Below are positions 35,877 through 44,294 of a stretch of 64,000 nt of DNA, one piece after another. The translations under genes and the position numbers were made by a program. How positions within the stretch are numbered: the stretch's first letter is position 1; each line of letters opens with the position of its first letter. The notes under the pieces are model-generated. The model made no database searches and was not told the DNA's origin. It saw only the letters and a program-made list of their open reading frames with translations. The DNA lies in the NCBI RefSeq assembly GCF_014645815.1, contig NZ_BMML01000032.1, forward strand, positions 35,881 to 99,880, given 5' to 3'. The stretch is from Streptomyces fuscichromogenes. GTDB taxonomy: Bacteria > Actinomycetota > Actinomycetes > Streptomycetales > Streptomycetaceae.

Positions 35877-36562
35877 TTCGCACCTTGGTGGTGGACGACG
35901 ACTTCCGGGTCAGCCGCATCCACTGCGACTACGCGTCCCGCGTCAAGGGCTTCGAGGTGGTCGGCCAGGCGGCGACCGTGGACGCGGCACTCGACGCGGT
36001 GCGCGCCCTCCACCCGGACCTGCTGCTGCTCGACATCTTCCTGCCGGACGGCAGCGGACTCGACGTGCTGCGCCGGCTGAGCGGAGACGAGGGCGGCGAC
36101 CGCCCCGACGCCATCATGATCACCGCCGACCGGGACATCACCTCGGTGCGGATCGCGATGAAACTCGGCGCCGTCGGCTACCTGGTCAAACCCTTCGGCG
36201 CGCCCGACCTCGCCGAGCGGCTCACCTCCTACCGCGAGCTGCAGTACCGCATGGACGCTCTCGGCACGGTCCCGGAGACCGACCAGGCGGATGTGGACGC
36301 CCTGTTCAGCGCCGCCCGCCCGCCGGCCGTGCCCCGCGTCCCCGCCAAGGGCCACTCCGCGCCGACGCTCGCCCTGCTGCACCAGACCCTGCGCAGCACG
36401 GACGACGCCCTGTCCGCCGCGGAGGCCGCCGAACGCACCGGGGTCTCCCGCGCCACGGCTCAGCGCTATCTCTCCTATCTCGTCAAGGAGGGCATGGTCC
36501 GGCTCGAACTGCGCTACGGAGCCACCGGACGTCCCGAGCACCGTTACCGCGTCGCGCACTGA
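35873..36562 (+). CDS. CitB/DctR-type response regulator
   Basis: A 229-residue regulator. Receiver domain with acidic pocket (VVDDD), phospho-acceptor Asp 54 in LLLLDIFLPDG and the Lys in YLVKPF. The C-terminal DNA-binding domain has a helix-turn-helix (LSAAEAAERTGVSRATAQRYLSYLVKEG), as in the CitB/DcuR group. It overlaps the kinase gene by four bases. Its probable target is the divergent ABC transporter operon. Confidence 0.9.
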   Translation: MIRTLVVDDDFRVSRIHCDYASRVKGFEVVGQAATVDAALDAVRALHPDLLLLDIFLPDGSGLDVLRRLSGDEGGDRPDAIMITADRDITSVRIAMKLGAVGYLVKPFGAPDLAERLTSYRELQYRMDALGTVPETDQADVDALFSAARPPAVPRVPAKGHSAPTLALLHQTLRSTDDALSAAEAAERTGVSRATAQRYLSYLVKEGMVRLELRYGATGRPEHRYRVAH

Positions 36563-36568
36563 GCCGGA

Positions 36569-37351
36569 TCAGGGCAGGGCGGCCGGAGTGAGAGCCGGGG
36601 TGTCGTGGTCGTCGCGCGGGTGGGACAGGGCGAGGTAGCCGACCAGGGCGGCGCACACCAGCGCGGCGAGGATCGCCGTGGTGCCGAAGCCGACGCCTGT
36701 GCCGAGCGGCTTGTCCATGCCGAGCCAGTCGGCGAGTGAGGCGCCGAGAGGACGGGTGAGTACGTACGAGGCCCAGAACGCGGCGACGGCGTTGAGCCCG
36801 GCGAAGCGGTGCAGCAGCCACGGCACGAGGATCGCCGCGCCGAACAGCAGCGCGGAGTGCACGAAGCCGAGGTCGAGGTAGAAGCCGGTGAGGTCGCCGG
36901 CGGCGGTGCCCAGGGCGAAGGTGAGCAGCACGGTCAGCCAGTAGAAGACCTCGCGACGGCGCGTGGTGACCGTGTGGACCGACAGCGTGCGCTCGGTCGC
37001 GTACCAGGCGGCGAGGCAACCGGCCAGGGCGATCGCGTAGCCGGTCGTCGTGACCGGCAGGGGTACGTGCAGTCCGACGCGGAAGCAGTCCGCGGCGGCG
37101 GTGCCGAAGACCGCGATCATCGCGACGGTGAGCCAGTACGGCGCGGGGTGGTACCGCGAGGAACGGAACTGCCACCAGAAGGCGCCCACCAGGGCGGCGG
37201 CGCTCGTCCCGGCGGACAGCCACAGGCTCCACCGGCCGAGAAAGTCGGAGGTGGCCTCGCCCATGCCGGTGGTGAGGACCTTGACGATCCAGAAGAGCGC
37301 GGTGGCCTCCGCGACTTTCGTCGGTGCATTCGCCCGAGTTTCCTTTTTCAT
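36569..37351 (-). CDS. COG4705-type repeat membrane protein
   Basis: A 260-residue membrane protein with four similar repeats of two short helices: FWIVKVLTTGMGEATSDFL, then YWLTVAMIAVFGTAAAD, YWLTVLLTFALGTAAGD and FWASYVLTRPLGASLAD. Each has an aromatic-Trp start, a Thr/Gly turn and an Asp end. This is the conserved pattern of a family annotated only as COG4705; its function is unknown, though members are often near metal or acid-stress genes. It converges with the CitB-type regulator (six bases apart) and is divergent from the NarL-type kinase, whose target it may be. Confidence 0.78.
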   Translation of the reverse strand: MKKETRANAPTKVAEATALFWIVKVLTTGMGEATSDFLGRWSLWLSAGTSAAALVGAFWWQFRSSRYHPAPYWLTVAMIAVFGTAAADCFRVGLHVPLPVTTTGYAIALAGCLAAWYATERTLSVHTVTTRRREVFYWLTVLLTFALGTAAGDLTGFYLDLGFVHSALLFGAAILVPWLLHRFAGLNAVAAFWASYVLTRPLGASLADWLGMDKPLGTGVGFGTTAILAALVCAALVGYLALSHPRDDHDTPALTPAALP

Positions 37352-37487
37352 TTCCGACCCTCTTACGTCCTCGGTGGTTTCTCTGTGTGGTCATTCGGGG
37401 TGTCCTTGCGGCGAGGTTAGAAATGCGGGTGCAAGTGGCGCGTCAGCCGATGGTCGGTACTTTCCGCAGGTGTACGACCTTCGGTTG

Positions 37488-38687
37488 ATGTCCGGTGCGG
37501 CGGTCTCCCGTAGCCTCGGGAGCGTGATTTCGATCTGCCCGGAATTCCTGGAGCGTGTGCGCAGGCCGGCCCTCGCGCCCTTGCTCGTATTCGGGCCGCC
37601 CCTCGTCTGCGCCGCCGTCGCGGTCCACGAACTGCTCTACAACCGGGCCGACGTGTTGGACTGGACGCTGGCGGCGGCGGTGATCGCGCCGCTGGCGCTG
37701 CGCCGCCGGGCCCCGGTCGCCGTCTTCTGGTGCTGCTGGGCGGCGGCCGTGCTGACCTGGGCCCTGGGCACCGTCTCGCTCGCCGAGTCGGCCGTCCTCG
37801 TCGCCCTGTACACCGTCGCCGCCGAACGCGGCCTGCGGTATTCGCTGAGTGCGGCGCTCGCTGTCGCGGCCGGCGTCGGTATGGTGGCTGTGCGGTTCGG
37901 TCCGCCGGGCAGCGTCAATGACGTCGTGGTGGTGCTCACCGGCCTGGCCGCGGCGGCCTTCTTCCTGGGGACGACGGTGCGGGCGCAGAGCCGCTACCTG
38001 GCCTCCGTGGAGGACCGCGCCCAGCGGCTGGAGCAGGAACGCGCGCAGCAGTCCCGGCTCGCCGCGGCGGCCGAACGCACCCGCATCGCACGGGAGATGC
38101 ATGACATCGTCGCCCACGGCCTGGTCGTCGTCGTAGCCCTCGCCGAGGCCGCCGCGGCCACGACGGCGACCGATCCCGACGGCGCCCGCGACAAGATGCT
38201 CCAGGCCGCCTCGACCGGTCGGCAGTCCCTGACCGGCATGCGCCGCCTGCTCGGCGTCCTGCGGGCGGAGGACGGGGCCGACCGGGCACCACAGCCGGAC
38301 CTGGCCTCGCTCAGGACCCTGGTGGACGAGACCCGCCGCACCGGTCTGGACGTCAGCCTCACCGAGACCGGCACCGAGGAGCAGTTGGACGCCGAAGTGC
38401 AGACCACCCTCTACCGGATCGTGCAGGAGTCACTCACCAACGTCGTCAAGCACGCGCCGGAGGCGTCGAAGGTCGACATCGTCCTGCTGCGCGATCCCCG
38501 CCGGATCGCGTTCACCGTCACCGACGACGGCGGACCGGTCCCCGGCCCCCGCCCGGCCACCCGTACCGGCAACGGTCTGACCGGCATGCGGGAGCGCGTC
38601 GCCCTGTTCGACGGTGGCCTGACCGTGGGACCCACCCCCACAGGCTGGACGGTCTCCGGTGAACTGAAGCTGAGCGAGTCCCCATGA
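37488..38687 (+). CDS. NarL-type sensor histidine kinase
   Basis: About 399 residues. Four to six hydrophobic segments at the N terminus (LAPLLVFGPPLVCAAVAV, WTLAAAVIAPLAL, AVFWCCWAAAVLTWALG, VVVVLTGLAAAAFFLG) are followed by a coiled linker. The HisKA_3 box is ERTRIAREMHDIVAHGLVVV and the ATPase domain includes VQESLTNVVKHAP, DDGG and GNGLTGMRERVALFDG. The start is uncertain: the ATG at 37488 has no clear site, while the GTG at 37524 has GGGAG very close. The stop overlaps the regulator's ATG. Confidence 0.85.
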   Translation: MSGAAVSRSLGSVISICPEFLERVRRPALAPLLVFGPPLVCAAVAVHELLYNRADVLDWTLAAAVIAPLALRRRAPVAVFWCCWAAAVLTWALGTVSLAESAVLVALYTVAAERGLRYSLSAALAVAAGVGMVAVRFGPPGSVNDVVVVLTGLAAAAFFLGTTVRAQSRYLASVEDRAQRLEQERAQQSRLAAAAERTRIAREMHDIVAHGLVVVVALAEAAAATTATDPDGARDKMLQAASTGRQSLTGMRRLLGVLRAEDGADRAPQPDLASLRTLVDETRRTGLDVSLTETGTEEQLDAEVQTTLYRIVQESLTNVVKHAPEASKVDIVLLRDPRRIAFTVTDDGGPVPGPRPATRTGNGLTGMRERVALFDGGLTVGPTPTGWTVSGELKLSESP

Positions 38688-39346
38688 CCATCAAAGTCCT
38701 CCTCGCCGACGACCAGGCGCTCGTCCGCATGGCGTTCCGCAGCCTCCTCGGCACGATGCCGGACATCACGGTCGTCGGGGAGGCCGCCGACGGCCGGCAG
38801 GCCGTCGACCTGGTCCGGCGGACGGCGCCGGACGTGGTCCTCATGGACGTCCGCATGCCCGTGATGGACGGCATCGAGGCGACCCGTCGGATCACGGACG
38901 CCTCGCCGTGCCGCGTCCTCATCCTGACCACCTTCGACCTCGACGAGTACGCGTTCGAGGGGCTGCGGGCGGGAGCCTGCGGATTCCTCCTCAAGGACGT
39001 CGTCCCGGCCGTGCTGCGCGAAGCGATCCGGGCCGTGGCCTGCGGCGATGCCGTACTCACCCCGCGCATCACCCGCGACCTGGTCGACCGCTTCGCCAAG
39101 GCCGCGCCCTGGCCGCGTGACGAGGCGGCCGGCGCGCTGTTCGCCCAGCTGACGGCCAGGGAACGGGACGTCTTCCACCTCATCGCCACCGGCCTGACGA
39201 ACGCGGAGATCGCCCAGCGTCTCCACCTCACCGAGGCCACCGTGAAGACCCACATCACGCGCATCCTGGCCAAGCTCCAGCTCCGGGACCGGGTGCAGGT
39301 CGTGATCTTCGCCTACGAGCACCGACTGCGCCCGCACGGGGCCTGA
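38684..39346 (+). CDS. NarL/FixJ-type response regulator
   Basis: A 220-residue regulator. Receiver domain with LLADDQALVR, phospho-acceptor Asp 55 in VVLMDVRMPVMDG and GACGFLLKDV. A LuxR-type helix-turn-helix follows (LTARERDVFHLIATGLTNAEIAQRLHLTEATVKTHI). It overlaps the kinase by four bases (ATGA). No obvious target beyond the divergent COG4705 gene. Confidence 0.92.
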   Translation: MTIKVLLADDQALVRMAFRSLLGTMPDITVVGEAADGRQAVDLVRRTAPDVVLMDVRMPVMDGIEATRRITDASPCRVLILTTFDLDEYAFEGLRAGACGFLLKDVVPAVLREAIRAVACGDAVLTPRITRDLVDRFAKAAPWPRDEAAGALFAQLTARERDVFHLIATGLTNAEIAQRLHLTEATVKTHITRILAKLQLRDRVQVVIFAYEHRLRPHGA

Positions 39347-39517
39347 CCGCTCACGCCCGCGAGGCGACGGGAGGAGACAGCCGCCGTTCGGGGGTGCTTC
39401 CGTGCAATCCGGCCCGACACCTGCTGGGCCTGCTGAACCGTGCCCTGAGGGCGGTGAAGCCGAAGCGGCCCAGGAGGTCGTTGTCCGGGCGATGCCGCGG
39501 GTGTGGGAGTGGCCGGG

Positions 39518-40168
39518 TCAGCGGTGCTCCCTCTCGCGTTCGTCAGCGAGGGCGTCGCCGAACGGGGTGAAGCCAATGCTCGTTGTGAACAGGTCGTCAC
39601 CGCTCCGGAAGGCGAGCAGGCGTGCCGATGAGGCGTCTCCCGCCTCGCCGAAGTGGAAGACAGCGAGCGGAGCGGTCCGATCACCGGGGGCGTAGCCGAG
39701 GGTCTTGGCCGAGCGCGGATCCTGGTCGCCGAAGACCGCGGAGGGCGGACCGTACTCATGCACGACATCGTCGAGCGTGCGGTCGGTCTCGGCCCAGTCT
39801 TCGGCTGTCTCGACGAGGCTCGTGTGGTCGTGAGTCCGCAAGGCTCGATCGAGACGGAGCCAGCCACGCTTGTGAGCCGCGGCGCCGTACTCCGCGGCGA
39901 CCACGTGAATCTCCGGCTGGGGGAAGCAGTAGCGCAGCAGTGCCGCCATGTCCAGCCGCGCGTTGTCGTCCACGATCCACCGCGTACCGTCGGACCGGGC
40001 CGCGTCCTCGGCGAGGGCATCGAGGAGGAGCGGCAAGCGCGCGAGCCCGCCGTGCGCGCCGGGGCACCGCACGGCGGCGTTGAACTCGTCGAGCACGCGG
40101 ACGTGTTCCGCCTCGGTGAGCAGGGTCGGGCGGCGAGCCGCGTGGGTGATGCTCCGAAGGGACACCAT
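39518..40168 (-). CDS. Conserved hypothetical protein
   Basis: A 216-residue soluble protein that I cannot assign. It has balanced acidic/basic composition, EAEHVRVLDEFNAAVRCPG near the start, WIVDDNARLDMAALLRYCFP in the middle, then PSAVFGDQDPRSAKTLGYAP and a C-terminal FHFGEAGDASSARLLAFRSGDDLF. There is no signal peptide or membrane helix. The ATG at 40168 is chosen because the upstream extension to 40297 overlaps a possible unrelated fragment. It lies between the NarL-type regulator (convergent) and the acyl-CoA dehydrogenase (same strand, about 150 bases upstream). Confidence 0.55.
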   Translation of the reverse strand: MVSLRSITHAARRPTLLTEAEHVRVLDEFNAAVRCPGAHGGLARLPLLLDALAEDAARSDGTRWIVDDNARLDMAALLRYCFPQPEIHVVAAEYGAAAHKRGWLRLDRALRTHDHTSLVETAEDWAETDRTLDDVVHEYGPPSAVFGDQDPRSAKTLGYAPGDRTAPLAVFHFGEAGDASSARLLAFRSGDDLFTTSIGFTPFGDALADEREREHR

Positions 40169-40169
40169 G

Positions 40170-40314
40170 CCGACCACCTTGGGTCGTCGCCGACCGGCTG
40201 TCCACCCCGCTCCTCGATCCGCCGCGGCAGGGGACCGAGGATCCCCGGTCGGCACGAGACGGTGTCGCCGATTCGGACCGGAGCCAGGAACCGCCACTCC
40301 CCGACGGCCGGCAA
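40170..40314 (-). pseudogene. Possible MaoC-like dehydratase fragment
   Basis: The minus-strand frame just after the acyl-CoA dehydrogenase reads GEWRFLAPVRIGDTVSCRP, which resembles the WxFLxPVxxGDT motif of MaoC-type enoyl-CoA dehydratases. Only about 20 codons are convincing and the rest does not continue the fold. A MaoC gene would fit after an acyl-CoA dehydrogenase, so this may be its remnant. Confidence 0.3.
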
Positions 40315-40324
40315 CGCGGCCGCA

Positions 40325-41506
40325 TCAGGACTCCTTGCCGAGAACGGTCACGGTGCCGCCGTCCGGACGGCTCAGCGCACGGCTGATCACCATGCGCTGG
40401 ATCTGGTTGGTTCCTTCGAAGATCTGCATGACCTTCGCCTCGCGCATGTAGCGCTCCACGGGGAAGTCCCGGGTGTAGCCGTAGCCGCCGAGCACCTGCA
40501 CGGCGTCGGTGGTCACCCTCATCGCGTTGTCCGTCGCGACGAGCTTGGCGATGGACGCCTCAGAGGTGAAGGGCAGCCCCTGGTCCTTGAGGCGTGCGGC
40601 GGCCAGCGTGGTGGCGCGGGCCGAGTGGACAGCGGCACCCATGTCCGCCAGGACGAACGCGAGTCCTTGGTGGTCGATGATCGGCTTCCCGAAGGTCTCC
40701 CGCTCCCGCGCGTAGCGCACCGCGTGATCGAAGGCGCCCTGGGCGAGGCCGGTGGCGACGGCGGCGATGCCGAGCCGCCCGGAGTCGAGCGAGGCCAGCG
40801 CGATCCGCAGCCCCTGCCCCTCCTCGCCGATCCGGCGCGCGACGGGCACCCGGACGTCGTCCAGACGCATGGTGGCGGTCGCCGAGCCCGTCAGACCCAT
40901 CTTGCGCTCCGGCGGATCCGCGTTCAGGCCGGGGGTGTCGGCCGGGATCAGGAAGCAGGACGTGCCGCGCGAGCGGTCGTCGGAGGTGCGGGCCATGACC
41001 GTGTAGAAGTCGGCGTGCCCGCCGTGCGTCGTCCACGCCTTCACGCCGTTCAGTACGTAGTCGTCGCCGTCGCGTACCGCGCGGGTGCGCATCGCGGCCG
41101 GGTCGGAGCCCGCGTGCGGCTCCGACAGACAGTACGCACCGAGCAACTCGCCGCCCAGCATGTCGGGCAGCCATGTGCTGCGCTGATGCTCGGTGCCGAA
41201 CGCGACGAGGGGGAAGCACGAGAGCGCGTGGACGGAGACACCGACGGCGACGCTCGACCAGACCGCCGCGAGTTCCTCCAGGACCTGGAGGTACACCTCG
41301 TACGGCTGGCCCGCGCCGCCGTACGCCTCGGGGTAGGGCAGTCCGAGCAGTCCGCTGCGTCCGAGGGTCCGGAACAGGTCCCGGGGAAAGGTTCCGTCGG
41401 CCTCGTCCTCGGCCGCTTTGGGCGACAGTTCCCTGGACGCGAACGTACGTGTCAGCCGGAGGAGGTCGGCGGCCTCCTCGGTCGTCACCGTGCGACTGGC
41501 GGGCAT
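40325..41506 (-). CDS. Acyl-CoA dehydrogenase
   Basis: A 393-residue flavoprotein catalysing alpha,beta-desaturation of acyl-CoA. Family signatures: LSEPHAGSDPAAMRTRA, GVKAWTTHGGHADFY, RERETFGKPIIDHQGLAF, QVLGGYGYTRDFPVERYMRE (with a conserved C-terminal FAD segment) and the catalytic-base region FEGTNQIQRMVISRAL. Only electron-transfer flavoprotein is needed as partner. It is preceded by a perfect palindrome at 41521-41552, with the TetR gene upstream on the same strand, so a TetR-controlled short operon is likely. Confidence 0.9.
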   Translation of the reverse strand: MPASRTVTTEEAADLLRLTRTFASRELSPKAAEDEADGTFPRDLFRTLGRSGLLGLPYPEAYGGAGQPYEVYLQVLEELAAVWSSVAVGVSVHALSCFPLVAFGTEHQRSTWLPDMLGGELLGAYCLSEPHAGSDPAAMRTRAVRDGDDYVLNGVKAWTTHGGHADFYTVMARTSDDRSRGTSCFLIPADTPGLNADPPERKMGLTGSATATMRLDDVRVPVARRIGEEGQGLRIALASLDSGRLGIAAVATGLAQGAFDHAVRYARERETFGKPIIDHQGLAFVLADMGAAVHSARATTLAAARLKDQGLPFTSEASIAKLVATDNAMRVTTDAVQVLGGYGYTRDFPVERYMREAKVMQIFEGTNQIQRMVISRALSRPDGGTVTVLGKES

Positions 41507-41520
41507 CGGACCCCTCCTTG

Positions 41521-41552
41521 AATGATACTGAAATCAATACCAGAGTATCATT
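41521..41552. promoter_or_regulatory. Palindromic operator upstream of the acyl-CoA dehydrogenase
   Basis: AATGATAC at 41521-41528 and GTATCATT at 41545-41552 form a perfect 8-base inverted repeat around a 16-base AT-rich centre. It starts 15 bases before the ATG of the dehydrogenase and follows the adjacent TetR gene, its likely binder. Confidence 0.6.
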
Positions 41553-41628
41553 CGACGTACGGCCGTAGGGGCTGCAGAGGTGAACCCGTTGGCGAGATCC
41601 AGAGCGGGTGCGGGCCGGGGCGGGGCTC

Positions 41629-42201
41629 TCAGGACGTCACGGAGTGCACGATCAGGGACGCCAGCTGCTCATAGGCTTCGGAGTCGGTGAGGCCGGTGCG
41701 GGTACCGACCTCACCCAGCTGGATCTGCCGCATCGTGGCTGCGGCCACCTCGCCCACGAAGGCGGCGTGTACGTCCCGGAACGCGCCTGCCCTGACACCC
41801 TCGGCGATCAGCTGGCGCAACCGGTCGGCGGCGAGTCGGGTGTTCGCCTCGTACACGTCGCGGGCGGGCCGGAACTGCGCCATGTCGTCCAGGAACGCTC
41901 GGGACAGCGGGCTGAGCTGTCGGGCGACGGCCGTCAGGTACACCTGGACGCGGTCGGCCGGGTCCGCGGTCTCCGCGACGTTCTTCTCCACCGCCTCGGC
42001 CGCGCCGCGGAAGTAGTGCTTGACCGACTCCCTGACCAGGTCCTGCTTGCTGCCGGCGAGTTGGTAGAGCGTCGTCTTCGAACACCGCAGCCGCTCGGCC
42101 ACATCGTCGAGGGTGAACGAGGCGAAGCCCTCCGCGGTGAACAGCGTCACCAGCCGCTCCAGCAGGTCGGCCTGGCGGGCGGTGCGGCGAGGTGAGGGCA
42201 T
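41629..42201 (-). CDS. TetR-family regulator adjacent to acyl-CoA dehydrogenase
   Basis: A 190-residue TetR protein. The DNA-binding domain reads ADLLERLVTLFTAEGFASFTLDDVAERLRCSKTTLYQLAGSK. The ligand domain (YLTAVARQLSPLSRAFLDDMAQF, RLRQLIAEGVRAGAFRDVHAAFVGEVAAATMRQI) resembles regulators of fatty-acid or steroid-type acyl-CoA degradation. The ATG at 42201 is chosen because the longer frame to 43137 is clearly shadow. It lies upstream of the dehydrogenase on the same strand with the palindrome in between. Confidence 0.87.
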   Translation of the reverse strand: MPSPRRTARQADLLERLVTLFTAEGFASFTLDDVAERLRCSKTTLYQLAGSKQDLVRESVKHYFRGAAEAVEKNVAETADPADRVQVYLTAVARQLSPLSRAFLDDMAQFRPARDVYEANTRLAADRLRQLIAEGVRAGAFRDVHAAFVGEVAAATMRQIQLGEVGTRTGLTDSEAYEQLASLIVHSVTS

Positions 42202-42452
42202 GAGATCAGCGTAGCCACAGTGCGAGACATTCCGGCACGCGGACGCTCCGGACCCGCACTGCGCAGATTCATGCCCAGATCGGCGGTCCGGGCACCGGCC
42301 GCGTTCGACGCGGAACCCCACCGGATCCGCTCCCTCGCGCGCATCCCGACAGCACACCGCGGCCCTCCGCCACCACGGAAAGTGAGCCAGGGCGGTTGAG
42401 TTGACGCTTCCAGGAGGTCGGGCAGGCGGAACGGCGTCGGCGGGGGTGTGGG

Positions 42453-43466
42453 TCACTCGCGGGCGGTCGCGGTGCTGCTCATGTCCGCGTAGCGGGTGCC
42501 GGTCACCTGGGCTGCCAGCGGTTCGAGTGCGGCGAGTTCGGCCGGGGTCAGGGTGAGCCCTGTTGCTGCGGCGTTCTCCCGTAGCCGGGTGGGCCTGCGG
42601 GAACCGGGAATGGGCAGGACGGTGAGGCCGTGGATGCGGGATTGTTGGTGGAGCCAGGCCAGTGCGACCTGTGCGGGGGTCGCGCAGCGGTGTGCGGCGA
42701 TCGCGCGGACGGTATGGAGGAGCGCGTGGTTGGTGCGGGCGTGTTCGCCGGTGAAGCGGGGCATGGTCAGCCGGGCGTCGTCCGGGCTCAGTCGGCTGCT
42801 GTCGGGGAGCGTGCCGGTGAGCAGGCCGCGGCCGAGGGGCGAGTAGGCGACGAACGCCACGCCGAGTTCCGCGGCCGTGGGGACCGCGGATGTCTCGACG
42901 TCGCGGCTGAAGAGCGACCACTCGGACTGCAGTGCGGTGATCGGGTGGACGGCATGGGCCGTACCCAGTTCGAGGCCGGTCACCTCGCAGAGTCCGAGGT
43001 GGCGGACCTTGCCCTCCTGGACGAGTTCCGCCATGGCGCCGACGGTCTCCTCCAGCGGCACCGAGGGGTCGCGGCGGTGCGCGTAGTACAGGTCGATCGT
43101 GTCGATGCCGAGGCGTTTCAGGCTCGCCTCGGCGCACTGGCGGACGTAGGCGCGGTCGCCGCGGACCTGGTTCCAGGTCCGCCGGCCGGGCTGCCGCACG
43201 ATGCCGAACTTCGTGGCGAGGAAGACCTGTTCGCGGTGGGCGCGGACGAAGGGGCCGAGGAGTTCCTCGTTCGCGCCGTGTCCGTACAGGTCCGCGGTGT
43301 CGAACAGGGTGACGCCCGCGTCGAGGGCGGCCCGCAGGGTTTCCCGCGCCTGCGCCGGTGCGCTGGGGCCGTAGAACTCGCTGAAGCCCATGCAGCCCAG
43401 GCCCTGTGCGCCGACGTGCGGGCCACCGGTGCCGAGCGGGACGGACGGGAGAATGGGGGCAGACAT
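42453..43466 (-). CDS. Aldo/keto reductase (AKR13-like)
   Basis: A 337-residue NADPH-dependent reductase. GAQGLGCMGFSEFYG, LFDTADLYGHGANEELLG (Asp, Tyr), FLATKFGI (Lys), YYAHRRDPSVPLEETVGAMAELVQEGKVRHLGL (His) and the cofactor loop PIPGSRRPTRLREN show an intact enzyme. The start is set by AAGGAGAG about ten bases before the ATG at 43466. It lies 49 bases downstream of the gamma-butyrolactone receptor-like gene on the same strand and may be cotranscribed. Reductases are used in butenolide and gamma-butyrolactone ring completion, so it may serve signal synthesis. Confidence 0.85.
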   Translation of the reverse strand: MSAPILPSVPLGTGGPHVGAQGLGCMGFSEFYGPSAPAQARETLRAALDAGVTLFDTADLYGHGANEELLGPFVRAHREQVFLATKFGIVRQPGRRTWNQVRGDRAYVRQCAEASLKRLGIDTIDLYYAHRRDPSVPLEETVGAMAELVQEGKVRHLGLCEVTGLELGTAHAVHPITALQSEWSLFSRDVETSAVPTAAELGVAFVAYSPLGRGLLTGTLPDSSRLSPDDARLTMPRFTGEHARTNHALLHTVRAIAAHRCATPAQVALAWLHQQSRIHGLTVLPIPGSRRPTRLRENAAATGLTLTPAELAALEPLAAQVTGTRYADMSSTATARE

Positions 43467-43515
43467 GGGATGGGCTCTCCTTGGGTGGCGGCGGACGGCC
43501 GGGAGGGCGCGGATG

Positions 43516-44157
43516 TCACGGGTGGAGGGGGAGGACGACGTCGATGATCTCCTGTACGCGGTCCGTGAGGTCCTGGCGGTTGTGCTGGACCCAGGAGATG
43601 TGCTGACTGCCGAAGAACGCGGCGACGACGACCCGGGCCATGGGGGCGATGTCGATGGTGGGCCGCACGGTTCCCTCGGCCTGGGCCTGTGCCAGCAGCG
43701 TGGTGATGAGCTGGGTGAACTCGCTGAACGGCGTCGGCATGTCGGCGTCGACCAGGTTGCGTTCGATCTGCAGTCGGGCACCGGCCTGCATCACCGCGTT
43801 GTCCCGCAGGGCGACCGCGGTCTGCAGGAGGAGCTCGGCGACCGCGTCCAGCGGCGGCAGCTGCCTGGCCGTCACCGATTCGGCCACGGCGGGCAGTTGC
43901 CGGTAGAACTCCTCGGTGACCGCGACGGCCACCGCCTCCTTGTTCGTGAAGTGGAAGTAGACGGCTCCCTTGGTCACCTCGGCCCGGTCGGCGATGTCCT
44001 GGAGCGTGACGGCGGGGAACCCCTTCTCGGCGAAGGCCGAGGCGGCGGCGTCGAGGAGCTGCCTGCGGGTGCGGCTGGCCCGCTCCTGCTTGAGCTCCCG
44101 CAGGGGGGCGGCCTTGGCTCCGCCGACAGTCCGGAGGTCGCTGTTCAGGTTGCTCAT
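43516..44157 (-). CDS. Gamma-butyrolactone receptor-like TetR repressor (ArpA/ScbR family)
   Basis: A 213-residue TetR protein. The DNA-binding domain (QERASRTRRQLLDAAASAFAEKGF, TLQDIADRAEVTKGAVYFHFTNKE) is typical of autoregulator receptors. The C-terminal HISWVQHNRQDLTDRVQEI matches the receptor-family S...RxDLxxRV segment, and NAVMQAGARLQIERN is also receptor-like. It is divergent from an AfsA homologue with an ARE-like palindrome in the gap, the classic receptor/synthase arrangement. It probably represses the AfsA gene, itself and the downstream cluster until a butenolide or gamma-butyrolactone binds. Confidence 0.85.
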   Translation of the reverse strand: MSNLNSDLRTVGGAKAAPLRELKQERASRTRRQLLDAAASAFAEKGFPAVTLQDIADRAEVTKGAVYFHFTNKEAVAVAVTEEFYRQLPAVAESVTARQLPPLDAVAELLLQTAVALRDNAVMQAGARLQIERNLVDADMPTPFSEFTQLITTLLAQAQAEGTVRPTIDIAPMARVVVAAFFGSQHISWVQHNRQDLTDRVQEIIDVVLPLHP

Positions 44158-44222
44158 GATTCCTCTTCCGTACGCTTCGACGGTGGCTGGTGCGTTTGCC
44201 CCGCACGAGTTGGGTCCCTTGC

Positions 44223-44251
44223 AAGATACCTCTGCGAAGGTATATTTTCAC
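44223..44251. promoter_or_regulatory. ARE-like operator 1 (receptor / afsA divergent promoter)
   Basis: Perfect arms ATACCT (44226-44231) and AGGTAT (44238-44243) around CTGCGA, flanked by AAG on the left and ATTTTCAC on the right. This is the form of gamma-butyrolactone autoregulatory elements. Related copies occur at 45596-45624 (22 of 29 positions identical) and 52073-52098 (16 of the first 21 identical). Confidence 0.75.
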
Positions 44252-44294
44252 GTCGCGCCACCACGGTATTCCCGAACCCGATGGGGGAGAGACC

